From contig CAIIXF020000009.1 of the NCBI GenBank assembly GCA_903813345.2, positions 23,585,759 to 23,649,758 on the forward strand: 64,000 bases of DNA, written 5' to 3'. The position numbers were made by a program, and so were the translations under genes. How positions within the stretch are numbered: the stretch's first letter is position 1; the number at the start of each line of letters is the position of its first letter. The notes under the pieces are model-generated. The model made no database searches, was not told where the DNA came from, and was given only the letters and a program-made list of their open reading frames with translations. Origin of the DNA: Owenia fusiformis (taxonomy: Eukaryota > Annelida > Polychaeta > Sabellida > Oweniidae). Of the stretch, positions 62,401-64,000 are shown one piece after another.

Positions 62401-63951
62401 CGCATGCTTTGTACAGAGCTGAAGAGTACAACAAAGGTGAGCATTTGAGAGTTTTTACTACAATATTCATTAATGTATTTGTTCATATACTCTCCACTTG
62501 ATAATATTCAAGTAAAACAGGCAAAACAGAAGCAGATTGTTTTCATAAGTGCTTGTGCTTTTAATATCGATGTTTTATTCTATTCTAGGTTCTAGAGGTT
62601 GGATGCCTATATTTCAATACAGAGATGTCAGACCCATTCCAGATCATATCGTCATGGCCAATCTTGATTTAGATCAAGGTTCAACTTATCGTACAATTGT
62701 TAAGTTTTGCACTCCAGCATCATGCTTTAATCCAGTGGTAACAAATGGTGTTACAGTTCACAGTACACCACCAAAGACTGGAAACATTGACATAGCTATA
62801 AATAAAACATCATTCGGAGATGTAACTATCATTTTTGAAGAATTTGATCAAAATTTGTATGAAAACCAGACAACCATGAATTTCTACGAATGGACGGCCT
62901 CGTTAGACGATTTGGGAAATAGTATTGCACTCCCTTGGAAAGAAGTAAACCGCACGAGTTGTAAAGGACATATTTCGTTTAGTTTTCCAATACCAACTTA
63001 CATTATATCAAACGACGCGGTGGTACATAAGTGCTGGAAACTTTGTATTCGTGGATGGAGTCTTGCTGGTCTGTGGTCAGTAAAATGCAAGCCATTTATT
63101 CCATGCGATACCTTAATAAAAACGAGGAAATCGGACGCAGTTGTACTTGATCTTAGGGGTATGTGATTCACTATTAAAACCGTCATTGAAATAATAATGA
63201 AAGTCTGTCATTATATGCATTTCAAGGAACCACTTCTTGGAGAAGCCCTGTGTTCTTTTATGTGCACTCATGGTCTTTTCAATTATAAGGATATTCGCCA
63301 TCGTCGCTTGGTATTAGATTGTGATAATAGCTCTGAATTGTGAAAAGGGGATACAGGCAATAGACATAGTGTCGTTGTCTGTTAGATAAATGTTTAAGAT
63401 GTAAGAACATACCTATGGGACTGATTGCTCAAACAAGATACTTCTAACTGTTCCTTTTCGAACTGATTTTGTACCCTTTGTTTTTTCTTAAATCACAAAG
63501 AAGTCACATGATTCGTTGTTTCCGCACAGGGCCAGTTGTGTCAAATGATGACTACTTGAAGCACGGTGATATTGATTACACATCAAGTCAGAATACACTA
63601 TCTGCGGCATGGCCTTTTCTACAACATGGTAATTACGCATGGGCTGTAATAGAACGGGCATCTGACTCATCCGATGACAACACACCCGTGAACATATGCG
63701 ACGATCCAGAAACAATAGTATGTGGGAGTACAAACGAGGAGTATGTCAACGTATTTAACCTCACCCTAGTTCAAGGAAGGAGATACGTTGTATGTGTATC
63801 TGCTAACGAAACTTATATTCAACACGAACGATTTGAAGCTCATCATGCTGCTGTGAAGACATGTAGTGATGGCGTTATAGTAGATACAACACCGCCCACA
63901 GCTGGAACAGTAATACTTCACGCAGAAACATATGGAACTCAACATTATCAG
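48332..63951 (+). CDS. Gene B: SUEL-lectin/EGF/FN3-like extracellular protein, 3' end outside window
   Basis: Twenty-two exons joined with consistent phase, encoding at least 1,701 aa; the last donor (63952) shows the gene continues to the right. Order: signal peptide, rhamnose-binding (SUEL) lectin domain, Cys-rich exon, EGF-like exon, four exons of unknown type, then FN3-like modules with IDTTPP/VDTTPP signatures like those of gene A. Role inferred: secreted or surface carbohydrate-binding protein. One frame break, at GGGG 58461-58464, needs an extra base to keep the protein going; all other junctions agree. No transmembrane helix is in the part seen. Confidence 0.8.
48560..48641 (+). repeat. 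33-bp tandem duplication of the exon-2 splice acceptor
   Basis: TTAG/CTGCACAAT occurs at 48576, 48609 and 48642, spaced exactly 33 nt. All intervening sequence is open in the exon-2 frame, so any of the three acceptors yields an in-frame protein, adding 0, 11 or 22 residues (AAQFNVFVPYV, AAQFSVFVLYV) before the lectin domain. Confidence 0.85.
50981..54327 (+). CDS. Gene B exons 4-5: small Cys-rich module and EGF-like module
   Basis: Exons 50981-51094 and 54223-54327, both bounded by phase-1 introns; residues about 130-202. Exon 4 reads KYCSSYNCASGPTCEKCILD...HACI, a six-Cys stretch of no family I know. Exon 5 is EGF-like: CSWRSNLCYPGRCPGNVESC followed by KCDDGFSGVHC, with the C.C..GF.G..C ending of EGFs. 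The 3.1-kb intron between them holds a tandem array, a transposase relic and a partial copy of exon 4. Confidence 0.75.
51532..52381. repeat. ~160-bp tandem array bounded by 14-bp direct repeats
   Basis: About 4.5 copies start near 51599, 51760, 51922, 52080 and 52242, each with CTTGTCTACAGGTTTCCAGCC, TTGAGGGATTCATCTG.AATTTTCAG and AAGGTGGCCATTTTGGATTTTCCG. AGGTACGATATTGT occurs at 51532-51545 and again at 52368-52381, bracketing the array like a target-site duplication. A GGGC run (CGGGCGGGCGGCGGGCGGCG) lies at the left edge. Confidence 0.75.
52453..53390 (+). pseudogene. Mariner/Tc1-type transposase relic with long inverted ends
   Basis: Starts TACAGGGTGTCC. About 160-bp arms (52516-52680 and 53225-53385) are inverted copies (AATTATTTAGTTCATTCAATGTGAATTT is found in both orientations). 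Between them, frames on the plus strand carry DDE-transposase phrases: LHSEQCTAWVAIMKHGIISP followed by FWFEG (compare W..I...GIIGPYFFE) and AAHSPDLNPPNFYL plus FLKASVYTDRPLT (compare RSPDLNP.DFFLWG.LK..VY...P.T). Stops and frameshifts make it inactive. Confidence 0.65.
53590..53655 (+). pseudogene. Relic copy of the end of gene B exon 4
   Basis: ATAAATAAACATCACGCGTGTATTGGTAGG with the following TTTACACAATTT..AAATAAA closely matches the last part of exon 4 and its donor (51066-51130). The Cys-rich first half of the exon is not recognisable here. It looks like a duplicated, decayed exon downstream of the original. Confidence 0.55.
54802..56670 (+). CDS. Gene B exons 6-9: extracellular region of unknown type
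   Basis: Exons 54802-54934, 55691-55830, 56014-56134, 56457-56670; residues about 203-405. Extracellular composition with scattered Cys and N-glycosylation sequons. Phrases include FPSCEASLRRMVNGTDKDTV, LGINNLTDPRKYILPNTINF and FDTEPPYHCSHIASCHKPDL. In position it lies between the EGF and the first FN3-like module, and resembles a degraded FN3/sandwich pair. No domain named. Confidence 0.65.
56715..57725. repeat. ~136-bp tandem array in gene B intron 9
   Basis: At least three and a half contiguous units (repeat phase marked by CAGTGACTAGAC at about 57400, 57536 and 57672) and a separated older unit at about 56715-56840 (CAGTGGCTAGAC). Each has CATTAGAACATTRACGTTCATATCCAAA and ATTCATTTTATTCTACAG. 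A short palindromic tract (ATATCCTCCG / CGGAGTATAT) lies at 57120-57200. Confidence 0.75.
57727..58591 (+). CDS. Gene B exon 10: FN3-like modules, frameshifted
   Basis: Opens EGVDVRWDGWNDNLAGVKIY, an FN3-like start as in the gene A modules, and runs through SFRFWVKAIDVMG. There the frame breaks; one base later the expected continuation (INHVDLHIDSSPPIIEDLML) is open to the donor. The exon has 865 nt where 866 would give the phase its successor needs, so one G seems missing from GGGG at 58461-58464. It may be a sequencing/assembly error or a real null allele. Confidence 0.75.
58784..63951 (+). CDS. Gene B exons 11-22: FN3-like modules with VDTTPP signatures
   Basis: Exons 58784-59084, 59323-59529, 59822-60087, 60333-60450, 60531-60749, 60890-61043, 61134-61408, 61502-61702, 61889-62050, 62310-62436, 62589-63158, 63530-63951; all junctions in phase. 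Module marks: IDTTPPHPGVVHDGLPGTPD, HWSEFFDRESGVKFYQYAFG, IDITPPVLH, GVGSVRGYDDIVPFMAVAGT, VHSTPPKTGNID, VDTTPPTAGTV. They match the gene A array in pattern and suggest shared ancestry of the two ectodomains. The array is unfinished at the window edge. Confidence 0.8.
60726..60788 (+). repeat. 31-bp tandem duplication of the exon-15 splice donor
   Basis: GCGAAAATGATAAC(C/A)TTAAAGGTAAATGAAT occurs twice in a row, so two identical AAAG/GTAAAT donors stand 31 nt apart. The first keeps the frame into exon 16; the second adds 31 nt and shifts it. Confidence 0.8.
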
Positions 63952-64000
63952 GTAGGATGGTTATTCGCTTGTGCTTTGGAACTCATATAGATTACTTATT

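Overview
The window is eukaryotic nuclear DNA: AT-rich, with about 110 small exons bounded by GT/AG introns, many miniature transposable elements and intronic tandem repeats. Domain content (large lipid transfer protein N-terminus, SUEL lectin, EGF, apple/PAN, FN3-like repeats carrying a VDxTPP signature) points to an aquatic invertebrate metazoan. A mollusc or other lophotrochozoan is my best guess; the phylum cannot be proven from this sequence. Nothing prokaryotic, viral or organellar was seen. I found no rRNA or tRNA, but did no exhaustive tRNA search.

Minus strand, 41905 down to 2225 (gene A): I joined 84 exons by hand using splice sites and reading phase. They give one uninterrupted frame of 15,714 nt (5,237 aa). 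Order from the N-terminus: signal peptide; vitellogenin/apolipophorin-like lipid-transfer module; RNKR furin-type site; beta-rich exons; long amphipathic helices; a LECT2/M23 peptidase-like domain with a degraded metal site; a second furin-type site (RRKR); Cys-rich and beta-rich modules; an apple/PAN-like domain; an array of FN3-like modules; cadherin-like repeats; two EGFs; one transmembrane helix; and a cytoplasmic tail with NPLY. A membrane-anchored protein with a lipid-transfer front end is the most unusual thing here.

Minus strand, 45487 down to 42813 (gene C): a small secreted Cys-rich protein of about 200 aa in four exons, resembling stanniocalcin in its cysteine pattern.

Plus strand, 48332 to beyond the window (gene B): 22 exons to 63951 encode at least 1,701 aa: signal peptide, SUEL/rhamnose-binding lectin domain, a small Cys-rich exon, an EGF-like module, then the same FN3-like/VDTTPP modules as gene A. 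One exon holds an apparent single-base frameshift in a GGGG run. Genes B and C are divergent (head to head, 2.8 kb apart). Genes C and A are in tandem.

Introns and intergenic DNA carry MITEs and foldback elements with terminal inverted repeats, a non-LTR reverse-transcriptase fragment, a mariner/Tc1-type transposase relic, and several 130-190 bp tandem arrays. Small duplications have multiplied splice sites in gene B: three in-frame 3' splice sites before exon 2 and two 5' splice sites after exon 15. Introns and gaps not listed below contain nothing I could recognise.
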